A DNA stretch of 39,204 nt from an uncultured bacterium (GTDB taxonomy: Bacteria; Oederibacteriota; PGYV01; Palsa-1178), in NCBI GenBank assembly GCA_937889595.1, contig CALAOR010000059.1:1-39204 (forward strand), read 5' to 3'. The position numbers and the translations under genes are program-made. Below the pieces are notes generated by a model. The model saw only the letters and a program-made list of their open reading frames with translations, did no database searches and was not told the origin of the DNA. Below are positions 15,002 to 23,297 of this stretch, piece after piece (within the stretch, counting starts at the first letter, position 1; each line of letters begins with the position of its first letter).

Positions 15002-17905
15002 ATGAGAAAAACTATAATTTTTACGGTTTTAGCCTTGTTTTTGACATCTGTTTCTTCCTTTGGCATTAATAAGATACGCTGGAAAGAAATGGACTGGAAG
15101 ATTTACGAGACCGAACATTTTAAGATATATTATTACACAGGCGAGGATTTCCTTGCAAGGCTTACTGCGGTATACGCGGAAGAAGCCTACATACACGACA
15201 CCGCAGTGCTTGATTTCAAGCCTAAAAACCCCATACCTTTATTCATATATGAGAACCATATAGATTTTGCGTCCACCAACATAACCCTGTCACCTTTAAC
15301 TGAAGGGACCGGAGGCTTTACAGAGCCTTATAAGAACAGGGTTGTACTGCCCGGGACCGGGTCCTTAAAGCAGCTGCGGCAGGTGGTATTCCATGAAGTA
15401 ACCCATGCAGTGCAGTTTTCCATATTATACGGGGAAGGGCTGCGTTCATACAATGTTGTATATAAGGACTTATTTAACCCGCTTTGGGTCATGGAGGGCA
15501 TGGCCGAGTACTGTGCCGATGATCTTGATTCACAGGGCGAGATGGTCCTGCGCGACGCGGTCGTCAATGACAGGCTTGTGCCGCTGGACAAGCTTGACGG
15601 GTTCGCCCATCTTGAAGAAGTGTATCTTGCCTATAAGGAAGCGCAGTCGGTTTTTATGTATATGGAAAAGATACGCGGCCCGAAAGTCATATCGGAACTA
15701 ATTAAGGCTTCTGGGGAAGAGGCGGGCATGGACGGGCCCTTCAAAAGAATACTAAGAATGGACTTTGATTCGTTCAAAAAAGACTGGGAATTTTATTTAA
15801 GGCGCAAGTACTGGGCCCAGGTGCAGGGAAGGGACAATCCCGGGAAATACGGGCCGCGTTTGACCAAAAACACACGGGAGAACTTTACTTACGACCAGGG
15901 ACCCGTATTCTCTCCGGACGGCACAAAAATAGCCTTTATTTCCACCCGCGCTGGATATTACGCTTTATACGTTATGCACAGCGACGGCAAGGAGCAAAAG
16001 GAAGCCTTTTCTGGATTTGACGCCATATCCACGGAAGGCAAACCCATATCCTGGGCGCGGGATAATTCAACGGTTTATTTTGCGGCGACGGACAGGGGCA
16101 AAAGATATATATACAGGGGAAACACGGATACCGGTGCATTGCAAAAAATAGAGGTTCCCGGAATTTTTGACCTGTACTCGCCGGCAATATCCCCGGATGA
16201 AAAATTCATAGCCTTTACGGGAAACACGGAAGGCTTCTCGGACATATACGTATTGGATATCGCGGCCGGAAAAGCGGAAAAAGTGACGGATAATATTTAT
16301 GAAAATAACAGCCCTTCATGGTCGCCTGACGGGACACAGATGGCCTTTACCGAGGAAAGGGACGATTATATAAGGATTGCGGCCATAGACTTAAAGACGG
16401 GAAAAAAAAGGTACATAACAAAACCCGCGCATTATAACTATGTAACGCCTTCATTTATTTCAAATGATGAGCTTATATTTTCTTCCGATAAAAACGGCAT
16501 ATTCAACCTTTATAAGATCAAGACATCCGGTCTTGGCGAAACACAGCTTACAAATGTGATAGGCGGCGCGCTGTACCCGTCATATAACAACGGTTATGTG
16601 GTGTACAGTAATTATGAGGACGGATGTGAAAATATTTACAAGTACCTTGATGACAGAAAAAGGGATTTTCCCGAAATGCCGCTGTCTTATGACGCATCTC
16701 TGCTTACAAAGGCAGAGGAAAAAATCCCGGCTGCAAATGCCGCTGTTTCGCCTACCCCCGCTGTCTTGATTACCGCGGCGGCGCGCCCGGATGACACGGA
16801 CGACAGGAATAAAATAGAAGCACAAGCCCGTGAAATAATCGTAAAAAACGAAGAGTATTCCACAATGCTGACCCCGGACCTTCTTTTTGCCCTGTTCGGG
16901 TACGGGACAGACACAGGACTTGTCGGCGGAGGATACCTGACCGCGTCGGACATGCTGGGGAACCATAACCTGTCCCTGCTCGCAAATTTTGTGCCGGGAT
17001 ATTACTCGCAGTTTGAGCTTACATATCTTTATATGAGCCTGCCTGTTGATATAGGGCTGTCTTTATATTATGACCAGAATGTTTACCAGCTGTATGATAC
17101 TAATACAGGCAATTTTTTGTCGCAGCTTAACTCCACGCAGGTTGGAGGTGCCGTCTCGATCAAATACCCTTTTAACCTCTATACGAGCCTGGAATTGGAT
17201 ATACAGTCTTCGAAAAATTCCGATAATTACACGGATTTTCAGACGGCAAACGCCTATATCTTTGAGAATTCAAACGGCACCCAGGTATTAAACAGCCTGG
17301 GATTGAAGTTCTTGTATGACCATTCATCCTGGAGGGATTTTTGGCCATACTCGGGCGAAGTGATCACGCTTTACGCGGAAGCCGCGGACAGGTTTTTTGA
17401 CGGCACCGAGACGTACAGCCTGTATGAAGCTGATATAAAAAAGTATTTTGACCTTTCATTTATTACGGAAAAAAATCTGAACATATCTACACACTTGCTG
17501 CTTGCCTCAACGCAGGGGCCTGACAGGCCGCTTTTCCTTGTGGGCGGGCCGGATACGCTCAGGGGCCTGGAATACGGGGACCTCACAGGCGACTCTATCG
17601 CGCTTTTTTCCGCAGAGGTCAGGTACACCCTGGCCAAAAACATAAACGTGGATATATGGCCCCTGACTTTTATTATGCTGAAAAACATAAAGCTGGCGTT
17701 TTTTGACGATATGGGGCTGGTCAGGACGGGCAGCCTGAAGAACATAACCAATCAGGAACTGAAGAACGGCATAGGTTTATCCATGGTGCTGGATACGTTC
17801 CTGTTCCAGCGGCAGTTCATGCCTTTGAAGCTTGAGGTCGCGAAAAGGACCGACATAAGCGATAATATATGGAAGTTTTACTTTTCCATAAATACGGGAT
17901 TTTAA
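15002..17905 (+). CDS. Envelope protein: HEXXH peptidase-like domain, TolB-like propeller and Omp85-like barrel
   Basis: A 967-residue protein with a signal peptide (MRKTIIFTVLALFLTS). Residues about 25-290 form a gluzincin-like (peptidase MA) domain: HEVTH at 131-135 supplies two zinc ligands and the catalytic Glu, and E165 or E169 in MEGMAEY would be the third ligand. Residues about 300-570 hold TolB/PD40 propeller blades, each with an S-PDG-x-x-I/M-A-F core (FSPDGTKIAF, WSPDGTQMAF). After a low-complexity stretch near 580-600, the last 330 residues are alternating strands with a LRGLEYG turn near 855 and a terminal aromatic (NTGF), as in Omp85/BamA-type barrels. The protein is therefore probably anchored in the outer membrane with the protease-like part in the periplasm or outside. 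Substrate unknown. The combination of all three parts in one chain is distinctive. It is followed by a heptamer repeat and uppP. Confidence 0.85.
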   Translation: MRKTIIFTVLALFLTSVSSFGINKIRWKEMDWKIYETEHFKIYYYTGEDFLARLTAVYAEEAYIHDTAVLDFKPKNPIPLFIYENHIDFASTNITLSPLTEGTGGFTEPYKNRVVLPGTGSLKQLRQVVFHEVTHAVQFSILYGEGLRSYNVVYKDLFNPLWVMEGMAEYCADDLDSQGEMVLRDAVVNDRLVPLDKLDGFAHLEEVYLAYKEAQSVFMYMEKIRGPKVISELIKASGEEAGMDGPFKRILRMDFDSFKKDWEFYLRRKYWAQVQGRDNPGKYGPRLTKNTRENFTYDQGPVFSPDGTKIAFISTRAGYYALYVMHSDGKEQKEAFSGFDAISTEGKPISWARDNSTVYFAATDRGKRYIYRGNTDTGALQKIEVPGIFDLYSPAISPDEKFIAFTGNTEGFSDIYVLDIAAGKAEKVTDNIYENNSPSWSPDGTQMAFTEERDDYIRIAAIDLKTGKKRYITKPAHYNYVTPSFISNDELIFSSDKNGIFNLYKIKTSGLGETQLTNVIGGALYPSYNNGYVVYSNYEDGCENIYKYLDDRKRDFPEMPLSYDASLLTKAEEKIPAANAAVSPTPAVLITAAARPDDTDDRNKIEAQAREIIVKNEEYSTMLTPDLLFALFGYGTDTGLVGGGYLTASDMLGNHNLSLLANFVPGYYSQFELTYLYMSLPVDIGLSLYYDQNVYQLYDTNTGNFLSQLNSTQVGGAVSIKYPFNLYTSLELDIQSSKNSDNYTDFQTANAYIFENSNGTQVLNSLGLKFLYDHSSWRDFWPYSGEVITLYAEAADRFFDGTETYSLYEADIKKYFDLSFITEKNLNISTHLLLASTQGPDRPLFLVGGPDTLRGLEYGDLTGDSIALFSAEVRYTLAKNINVDIWPLTFIMLKNIKLAFFDDMGLVRTGSLKNITNQELKNGIGLSMVLDTFLFQRQFMPLKLEVAKRTDISDNIWKFYFSINTGF

Positions 17906-17910
17906 GAATT

Positions 17911-18013
17911 GTTCTCTGTTCTGTGTTCTCTGTTCTCTGTTTTGGTACACAGAACACAGAACACAGAACAAAGAACAAAGAACAAAGAACAAAGAACAGA
18001 GAACAAAGAACAG
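17911..18013 (+). repeat. Heptamer tandem repeat and matching inverted arm upstream of uppP
   Basis: Nine head-to-tail copies of AGAACAN (N = C, A or G) run from 17951 to 18013. Four copies of the complementary unit GTTCTNT occupy 17911-17938, so the two sides can fold into a stem of up to about 28 bp. The repeat ends against the ribosome-binding site GAGGAGGA of uppP (ATG 18026). It fills the gap after the barrel gene and may end its transcript as well as shape the uppP leader. Confidence 0.85.
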
Positions 18014-18025
18014 AGGAGGACTTAA

Positions 18026-18847
18026 ATGGATTACGTTCACGCGATATTTATGGGTATTCTGCAGGGGTTGACGGAATTTTTCCCGGTAAGCTCGACCGCC
18101 CACGTTGATATATACCCGCGTCTGCTTAAACTGACTTCGCCGGTATTGAACTCCCTGACTTTTGACGTGGCTTTGCATGCCGGGACGCTGGTTGCCCTGA
18201 TAGTTTTCTTTAGAAAAAGGATACTATCGCTCTTAACGGCATTCTTCAAAGGGCTCGCAGCCGCAAAATCCAGGGACACTGCGGAGTTTAAGCTTTCAAT
18301 TTATATTATTGTTGCCACCATACCCGCGGCGCTCGCCGGGGCGCTGTTTGAAAAACAGGCGGAAGAAAAATTAAGGGCCATAGCGATCGTGGCGGCTATG
18401 CTGATCATTTTTGCCGTAATATTGTATTTGGCGGACAGGTTCGGCGCCCGCAAAAAGGAAATCACGGCCATGAATTTCAAAGACGCTGTGATCATAGGGC
18501 TTGCCCAGGCTGTGGCGCTTATACCCGGGGTGTCGCGTTCCGGGGCCTCGATAACAGCCGGCCTGGCTGCGGGATATAAGAGGGAAGACGCGGCTGAATT
18601 TTCATTTCTCCTGTGTATCCCCGTAATACTCGGGGCGGTAATCTTAAAGCTCAAAGCCATAATCCATACGGCTTCTTCGGGGTCGGCCCTCGTCATAGCG
18701 CTGGGGTTCACGGCTTCTTTGATAGCGGGTATACTGGCGATAAAAGTGCTGCTGGGGTTTGTAAAAAATAACAGCTATCTGGTTTTTGTTGTTTACAGGA
18801 TAGCTCTCGGGGTCACACTGCTTATTTTTTTTGCGGGCAGGGTATGA
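18026..18847 (+). CDS. uppP: Undecaprenyl-diphosphatase UppP/BacA
   Basis: A 273-residue polytopic inner-membrane enzyme that hydrolyses undecaprenyl pyrophosphate to the monophosphate, regenerating the lipid carrier of peptidoglycan and other envelope polymers. It confers bacitracin resistance when abundant. Both family signatures are present: GLTEFFPVSSTAH at about 13-25 (catalytic Glu and Ser) and GVSRSGASIT near 170-179 (catalytic Arg). Length is standard. GAGGAGG at 18013-18019 sets the start at ATG 18026. Its stop overlaps the start of the next gene by 4 bp (ATGA). The heptamer repeat at 17951-18013 forms its leader and could vary its expression. Confidence 0.95.
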   Translation: MDYVHAIFMGILQGLTEFFPVSSTAHVDIYPRLLKLTSPVLNSLTFDVALHAGTLVALIVFFRKRILSLLTAFFKGLAAAKSRDTAEFKLSIYIIVATIPAALAGALFEKQAEEKLRAIAIVAAMLIIFAVILYLADRFGARKKEITAMNFKDAVIIGLAQAVALIPGVSRSGASITAGLAAGYKREDAAEFSFLLCIPVILGAVILKLKAIIHTASSGSALVIALGFTASLIAGILAIKVLLGFVKNNSYLVFVVYRIALGVTLLIFFAGRV

Positions 18848-19611
18848 AAATAAAATTCCTCGGGACAGGCACTTCGCACGGCGTGCCGCTCGTAAACTGC
18901 GGCTGCCACACCTGTACTTCCACGGACCCGAAAAACACCCGGTACAGGTCGTCCGTCTGGGTGCATGACAACGGCGTTGACATCATCATAGACACGCCTG
19001 CTGAATTCAGGTTAAGGACCCTTGAATATAAAATACCGAAAATTGACGCTATTTTAATGACTCACGCGCACGCTGACCACATAGCGGGGCTGGACGACAT
19101 ACGCATTTACAACGAGATACAGTCCGGCCCTGTGCCGCTTTACCTTGATGAAAAAACCAGGGAGGAAATCTTAAGCAGGTATTCCTATATTTTTAAGGAA
19201 ACCCAGGAAGGCGGGGGAAAGCCTAAGCTCCTGCTGGAGGGGATAGAACACGGGAATGTTTTTTCAATCAAGGGTATTCGTATAGAACCGCTTAAGGTAA
19301 GGCACGGGGGGCTTGAAATAACCGGGTTTTTGATAAACAATAAGTTTGCGTACATCACGGATTGTTCCTTCATGCCGGATGAAACGCTTGCCGCCATCAA
19401 AGGGGTAAAAGTCCTTGTATTAAACGCATTGAGGCACAAACCGCACCCGACACATTTCAACCTGGATGAAGCCATAGCCGCGGCTAAGAGATCCGGCGCA
19501 ATAACGTCATATTTTACCCATATAGCCCACGCCCTGGAACACAATATAACGGAAAAAGAGCTTCCTTTGGGCATAAAGATGGCATATGACGGATTGGAAA
19601 TTGAAATTTAG
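18844..19611 (+). CDS. MBL-fold metallohydrolase (PhnP-like phosphodiesterase)
   Basis: A 255-residue metallo-beta-lactamase fold hydrolase. FLGTGTSHGVP opens the fold, THAHADHIAG near 76-85 is the HxHxDH di-metal site, and TDCSFMP near 175 supplies a further metal ligand. CGCHTC near 18-23 resembles the Cys pair seen in PhnP-like cyclic phosphodiesterases, which cleave phosphoribosyl 1,2-cyclic phosphate or other cyclic phosphodiesters. No phn genes are nearby, so the substrate is open. Its ATG overlaps the uppP stop by 4 bp, making a two-gene operon. A housekeeping role in nucleotide or RNA clean-up is as likely as phosphonate use. Confidence 0.85.
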   Translation: MKIKFLGTGTSHGVPLVNCGCHTCTSTDPKNTRYRSSVWVHDNGVDIIIDTPAEFRLRTLEYKIPKIDAILMTHAHADHIAGLDDIRIYNEIQSGPVPLYLDEKTREEILSRYSYIFKETQEGGGKPKLLLEGIEHGNVFSIKGIRIEPLKVRHGGLEITGFLINNKFAYITDCSFMPDETLAAIKGVKVLVLNALRHKPHPTHFNLDEAIAAAKRSGAITSYFTHIAHALEHNITEKELPLGIKMAYDGLEIEI

Positions 19612-19741
19612 TTTTAAATGCGTTAAAAATTGTTGTTTTTTATGAAGCAGCCTCCCCAAAACCGGTCTCAAAATCCCCAAAAAAGCCTTTAAAAGCTACT
19701 ACTTTAGTGGTATTTAAGCCAAAAATAGTTTCCCGCCTTTC

Positions 19742-19769
19742 TTGACTTTGGGTATTTCTGTGCTATAAT
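19742..19769 (+). promoter_or_regulatory. Promoter of the YqzL-like microprotein gene
   Basis: TTGACT (19742-19747), a 16-bp spacer and TATAAT (19764-19769). Start expected near 19776, about 30 nt before ATG 19807, with AAGGATGAGG as a ribosome site at 19784-19793. Confidence 0.7.
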
Positions 19770-19806
19770 TTTAATGTTGAAACCAAGGATGAGGTGAATT
19801 AAAGAG

Positions 19807-19977
19807 ATGGAAAACATGCAGGAAAAAAAGGACAAATCAGGAAATTACGTCAATGCACTCTGGTCCACTTTTGAGAAGACAGGTTCGGTCAGCGCGTACC
19901 TTCTGTACAATGTTGTGAAAGAAAATGCTGAAAAAGGCCTGCAAACTAAGGAAGAAAATAATACTTTACAAAAATAA
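19807..19977 (+). CDS. YqzL-like microprotein (56 residues)
   Basis: A small gene with its own near-consensus promoter, a ribosome site and a terminator just downstream, so it is very likely expressed as a single unit. The core LWSTFEKTGSVSAYLLY resembles the short W-x-x-F-x-x-TG-x-[VI]-x-[AT]-YLL[FY] pattern of YqzL-family proteins, best known from Firmicutes and of unknown function. The N- and C-terminal arms are Lys/Glu/Asn-rich. The match is by eye over a short segment. An in-frame ATG at 19816 is a possible alternative start. Confidence 0.75.
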   Translation: MENMQEKKDKSGNYVNALWSTFEKTGSVSAYLLYNVVKENAEKGLQTKEENNTLQK

Positions 19978-20006
19978 ACTGATAAAGTATCATAGTTGCG
20001 TAAAAT

Positions 20007-20038
20007 AAAAATCCGGGCTTTTGCCTGGATTTTCTTTT
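20007..20038 (+). terminator. Rho-independent terminator after the microprotein gene
   Basis: AAAATCCGGGC and GCCTGGATTTT form an 11-bp stem (one G-U pair) around a TTTT loop, followed by T-rich sequence. The A-tract/T-tract symmetry would also allow termination on the other strand. Confidence 0.85.
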
Positions 20039-20119
20039 GACAGTTAGATTTGAGGAGCTTGCGCGACGAAAATCTTACTGTCAAAAGTCCCCGATCAAGT
20101 CTCCGGCTAAGCCGGAGAC
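20035..20119. repeat. Two inverted repeats upstream of pheS
   Basis: TTTTGACAGTTAGATTT (from 20035) pairs with AAATCTTACTGTCAAAA (to 20087) with one mismatch across a GC-rich loop. A separate hairpin GTCTCCGGC-TAA-GCCGGAGAC sits at 20099-20119. These lie in the leader or spacer of pheS. I looked for a T-box (AGGGTGGNACC) and found none. A short palindromic repeat or an attenuator are both possible. Confidence 0.55.
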
Positions 20120-20196
20120 AAGCGGGACAACTTAACATGCTTGGTTTAAAAGGTTTAAAAGGTATGATTTAAGGCATGACTAAACGAGGGGTTTAC

Positions 20197-21192
20197 ATGG
20201 AAGATCTAAAAAAGCAGATCAAAGCAGACGCGGAAGCCGTCAAAGACACGGTTGCGCTGTCACAGTTTAAATCAAAGTACAACGGCAAAAAGGGGATTGT
20301 AACCGAACTTTTTTCCACCTTAAAAGACGCCTCTGACAGGAAGGAAACAGGCAGGCAGATCAACGAACTTAAAGTATACGTGGAAACGCTGTTCGCGGAA
20401 AAAGAAACCGCGCTGCTAAACATAAAAAAATCGGAAGAACTTAAGGGCATGGATGCAACCCTTCCCGCATATGATGTGTCGACAGGCACACTGCACCCGC
20501 TTACAAAAGTCATGGATGATATAAAATCCATATTCACGCGCATGGGTTTTTCCGTAGAGGAAGGCCCGGAAATAGAAAAAGACTATTACAATTTTACGGC
20601 CCTGAATTTCCAGCCCGAGCATCCTGCGCGCGACATGCACGATACTTTTCATATCAATGACGAATACCTCCTGCGCACCCACACCTCCCCCATACAGGTG
20701 AGGACCATGGAAAAATATGCGCCGCCGCTTAAGGTGCTCGCTCCGGGCCGCGTTTACCGCAGGGACGCCATAGACGCTTCACACTCGACCGTCTTCCACC
20801 AGGTGGAAGGATTTATGGTGGATACAAACATAAAATTCAGCGACTTAAAGGGAGTCCTGGATCTATTCATGAAGGAAATATTCGGCTCTGATTTAAAAAC
20901 AAGGTTCAGGCCGAGTTTTTTTCCGTTTACGGAGCCGTCGGCCGAGGTTGACGTGCAGTGCGTTCATTGCCGCGGCAAGGGCTGCAATGTGTGCAAGCAC
21001 ACGGGCTGGCTGGAGATTTTAGGTTCAGGCATGATTCATCCTAACGTATTGAGGGCCGTCAGGATCGATCCCGAGAAGTACACCGGATTCGCGTTCGGTA
21101 TGGGAGTCGAAAGAATAGCCATGTTAAAATATCAGGTTGATGACATGAGGCTGTTTTTCGAAAACGATCTTAGGTTCCTCAAACAGTTCTGA
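20197..21192 (+). CDS. pheS: Phenylalanyl-tRNA synthetase alpha subunit
   Basis: A 331-residue class II aminoacyl-tRNA synthetase subunit that, with PheT, charges tRNA-Phe. An N-terminal coiled coil (about 1-80) binds tRNA; the catalytic core has motif 2 around FHQVEGFMVD and motif 3 GMGVERIAML near the C-terminus, plus CRGKGCNVCKHTGWLE, as usual in PheS. AGGGG at 20186-20190 favours ATG 20197; an in-frame ATG at 20176 has no site. pheT, which normally follows directly, is not here: four bases after the stop begins a tadB-like gene. pheT must lie elsewhere in the genome, outside this window. Confidence 0.95.
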   Translation: MEDLKKQIKADAEAVKDTVALSQFKSKYNGKKGIVTELFSTLKDASDRKETGRQINELKVYVETLFAEKETALLNIKKSEELKGMDATLPAYDVSTGTLHPLTKVMDDIKSIFTRMGFSVEEGPEIEKDYYNFTALNFQPEHPARDMHDTFHINDEYLLRTHTSPIQVRTMEKYAPPLKVLAPGRVYRRDAIDASHSTVFHQVEGFMVDTNIKFSDLKGVLDLFMKEIFGSDLKTRFRPSFFPFTEPSAEVDVQCVHCRGKGCNVCKHTGWLEILGSGMIHPNVLRAVRIDPEKYTGFAFGMGVERIAMLKYQVDDMRLFFENDLRFLKQF

Positions 21193-21196
21193 CGCC

Positions 21197-22033
21197 GTGA
21201 AGATCATATACGCGCTTTTTCTTTTCGCGGCCGCGGCGATCCTCGTCTACTATAACCGTGTGATCAGGCTCTATATCCTTTCAAAAATCAATGATTATAA
21301 ATCAGGCGTGAATTCCATCATCAAATCAAGCATCACGGGCATAAAAACAAGCGCCATCATCAGGCTTGAGATTTCAGTCGCCTTGTTAACGGCTTTTTTC
21401 GTAATGCTGACCGGCCAATGGCTTTTAATAATTTTCGGGGCGCCAATCATGCTTGTTATCCCGAAAATGTACGCGGTCAATGAAAGAAAAAAATACATAA
21501 GCCAATATTATGCCGGGCTCACGGGATTTCTGGAATCGGTTATCTCGGGGCTTAAGGCGGGTTTGAGTGTGGTAGCTGCTTTTCAGCAGATAGCTGCCAG
21601 GGATAAGGGCCCCATAGGCATGGAAATATCGCAGGTTTTGAAAAAAGTCGGCTTGGGCAAAAGCCTGCAGGAAGCGCTTCTGGAGCTTGCCGAAAAAATC
21701 CCGCTTAAAGAAAATGAAATAGTGGTATCCGCGGTAAATACCGCGATGGAGACCGGCGGCAATATAACGGAAGTGCTTTCAAATATACTGGATACGATCC
21801 GGAAAAGGGAAGAACTTGGGCGCGAGGTAAAATCGCTGACTTCACAGGGTGTTTTGTCCGGCATCATAGTCGGGCTGCTGCCTGTTTTCATGATAGTTGT
21901 GATTTCTTTCATGGATCCGTCTTACATAGAGCCGTTATTTAATACAGGCATAGGTCTGGCCGCGCTTGCGGCAGCGGTTGTAATGGAAATAACAGGAGCG
22001 GTGGTTATCGCAAGGATCGTGGACGTAAAATGA
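21197..22033 (+). CDS. tadB: TadB-like inner-membrane platform protein (T2SS F family)
   Basis: A 278-residue membrane protein with one N-terminal hydrophobic segment (about 1-20), a hydrophobic stretch near 60-90 and two C-terminal segments (about 220-275). The GspF/TadB cytoplasmic domain lies between, with YAGLTGFLESVISGLKAG, GLGKSLQEALLEL and METGGNITEVL, the usual TadB landmarks. It would form, with TadC, the inner-membrane platform of a Flp/Tad pilus or related secretion machine, pairing with a TadA ATPase that is not in this window. The start is GTG at 21197, 4 bases after the pheS stop; tadC follows after 13 bp. Confidence 0.85.
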   Translation: MKIIYALFLFAAAAILVYYNRVIRLYILSKINDYKSGVNSIIKSSITGIKTSAIIRLEISVALLTAFFVMLTGQWLLIIFGAPIMLVIPKMYAVNERKKYISQYYAGLTGFLESVISGLKAGLSVVAAFQQIAARDKGPIGMEISQVLKKVGLGKSLQEALLELAEKIPLKENEIVVSAVNTAMETGGNITEVLSNILDTIRKREELGREVKSLTSQGVLSGIIVGLLPVFMIVVISFMDPSYIEPLFNTGIGLAALAAAVVMEITGAVVIARIVDVK

Positions 22034-22046
22034 TTAAGGGGGTTTT

Positions 22047-22904
22047 ATGAAGGTTTTATTCACGGTGTTTTTATTCGCTGCCATAGCCTCGTTTGCGGGC
22101 GCGCTGGCGCTCATTGTTTACAGGCAGAAAGCAATGAGGGCGCTGCAGGGGCATAAAACACCGGAATTATACAAAAAAATCGGGGAGATATTCGGTTATC
22201 TGAAGGCTTATATTGTTAAAATGAACTTAAACCTTGTAAAAAACAAGAGATATAAAAACATCACCAGTCTGCTGGTAAGAATCAATTATGAGGACAAAAT
22301 CAGCCCGGAGTACTTTTTATTTATTGAGCAGACGGCTGTTATAGTGGTTTTGTGCGTTACTTTTGCCCTTTGCGGGGATTTACTTATAAGCTTTTTTATT
22401 GGCGTGTTTGCATTTTTCATCCCTGAACTTATATTGCGGTCAAAAGTCAGGAAAAAGCAGGATGAAATACTCAGGGAAATGCCTGATGCTTTTGACATCA
22501 TAGCCGCGAATATCGAGGGAGGCCTGTCGCTTAATGCTGCTTTGGGCAGGTATTCTACCAGGGTTAAGTGCTCTTTCGCGTCCGAACTGATGATTGTTAT
22601 AAAAAAGACACAGCTGGGAAAAAGTTTTAGTGAAGCCATGCTTGAGCTGGACGAAAAACTGTGTGTAAAAGAACTTTCCGGGTTTGTAAATGCTTTCATA
22701 CAGGCGGATAAAATGGGCGGCAACGTCAAGGAAATAATAAAGGGCCAGTCCGCGGAAATCCGCCAGAAAAGGTTCCAGTACTTAAAGAAAAAAGCCCACG
22801 AAGCCCCGGTAAAACTGCTCATCCCCCTGATGCTTTTCATATTCCCCGTCATATTTATTGTGCTTTTTGCCCCTATTGTGATAAAATTAATGCAGGGATT
22901 TTAG
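22047..22904 (+). CDS. tadC: TadC-like inner-membrane platform protein (T2SS F family)
   Basis: A 285-residue partner of TadB with the same plan: an N-terminal membrane segment, a double hydrophobic segment near 90-130, the GspF domain (EMPDAFDIIAANIEGGLSL, GKSFSEAMLEL, ADKMGGNVKEI) and a C-terminal membrane segment LIPLMLFIFPVIFIVLFAP. It has a GGGGG-rich ribosome site 6 bp before ATG 22047. No pilin, TadA or secretin lies nearby in the window, so the rest of the apparatus must be elsewhere. Confidence 0.85.
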   Translation: MKVLFTVFLFAAIASFAGALALIVYRQKAMRALQGHKTPELYKKIGEIFGYLKAYIVKMNLNLVKNKRYKNITSLLVRINYEDKISPEYFLFIEQTAVIVVLCVTFALCGDLLISFFIGVFAFFIPELILRSKVRKKQDEILREMPDAFDIIAANIEGGLSLNAALGRYSTRVKCSFASELMIVIKKTQLGKSFSEAMLELDEKLCVKELSGFVNAFIQADKMGGNVKEIIKGQSAEIRQKRFQYLKKKAHEAPVKLLIPLMLFIFPVIFIVLFAPIVIKLMQGF

Positions 22905-22954
22905 AAATACGGTTTAAACCGTAAGATCCTTAAAACCGTTGGTAAGGGACATAA

Positions 22955-23296
22955 GTGAAACTATTCAAAGGAAAAAAGCTGCTTTTAAAAAATATAACGA
23001 CAGCCTCCGGCCTTTTCGGCCGGTTCATGGGGCTTATGGGCAAAAAATCCATCCCTGCGGATTATGCCATGTATTTCCCGGCCTGTAATTCCATACATAC
23101 ATATTTTATGAAAATGCCGATTGATGTTATAATGCTCGACAGCAAAGGCCGGGTTGTTTTTACGCGGGAAAGCATGATGCCGTGGAAAATAGCCGCTTGT
23201 TTCAGGGCAAAAGACACCATAGAGATGAGATCCGGAAATGTGCGAAGGCTTGGATTGGCAATTGGCGATATTTTAACTGCTAAAAACAGGAGCTGA
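22955..23296 (+). CDS. DUF192 family protein
   Basis: A 113-residue DUF192 protein. The family marks are GRFMGLMGKKSIP near 22-34, FPACNSIHTYFMKMPIDVIMLD (about 45-66, shown here only in part by SIHTYFMKMPID), and a C-terminal E-x-R-x-G-x-x-x-x-LG-x-x-x-GD. DUF192 proteins are small beta-rich proteins often found beside tad or secretion genes; function is unknown. Start is GTG 22955 after AAGGGAC. No signal peptide is visible, unlike many members. The gene ends 1 bp before the cyclase-like gene. Confidence 0.85.
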   Translation: MKLFKGKKLLLKNITTASGLFGRFMGLMGKKSIPADYAMYFPACNSIHTYFMKMPIDVIMLDSKGRVVFTRESMMPWKIAACFRAKDTIEMRSGNVRRLGLAIGDILTAKNRS

Positions 23297-23297
23297 A

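Noticed and set aside
14767-15069. 100-residue + frame before the barrel gene
   Set aside because: It runs through nested palindromes and into the real gene in another frame, with no family resemblance.
20041-20196. T-box or Phe attenuator before pheS
   Set aside because: Hairpins are present, but no AGGGTGGNACC sequence, specifier loop or Phe-rich leader peptide can be seen.
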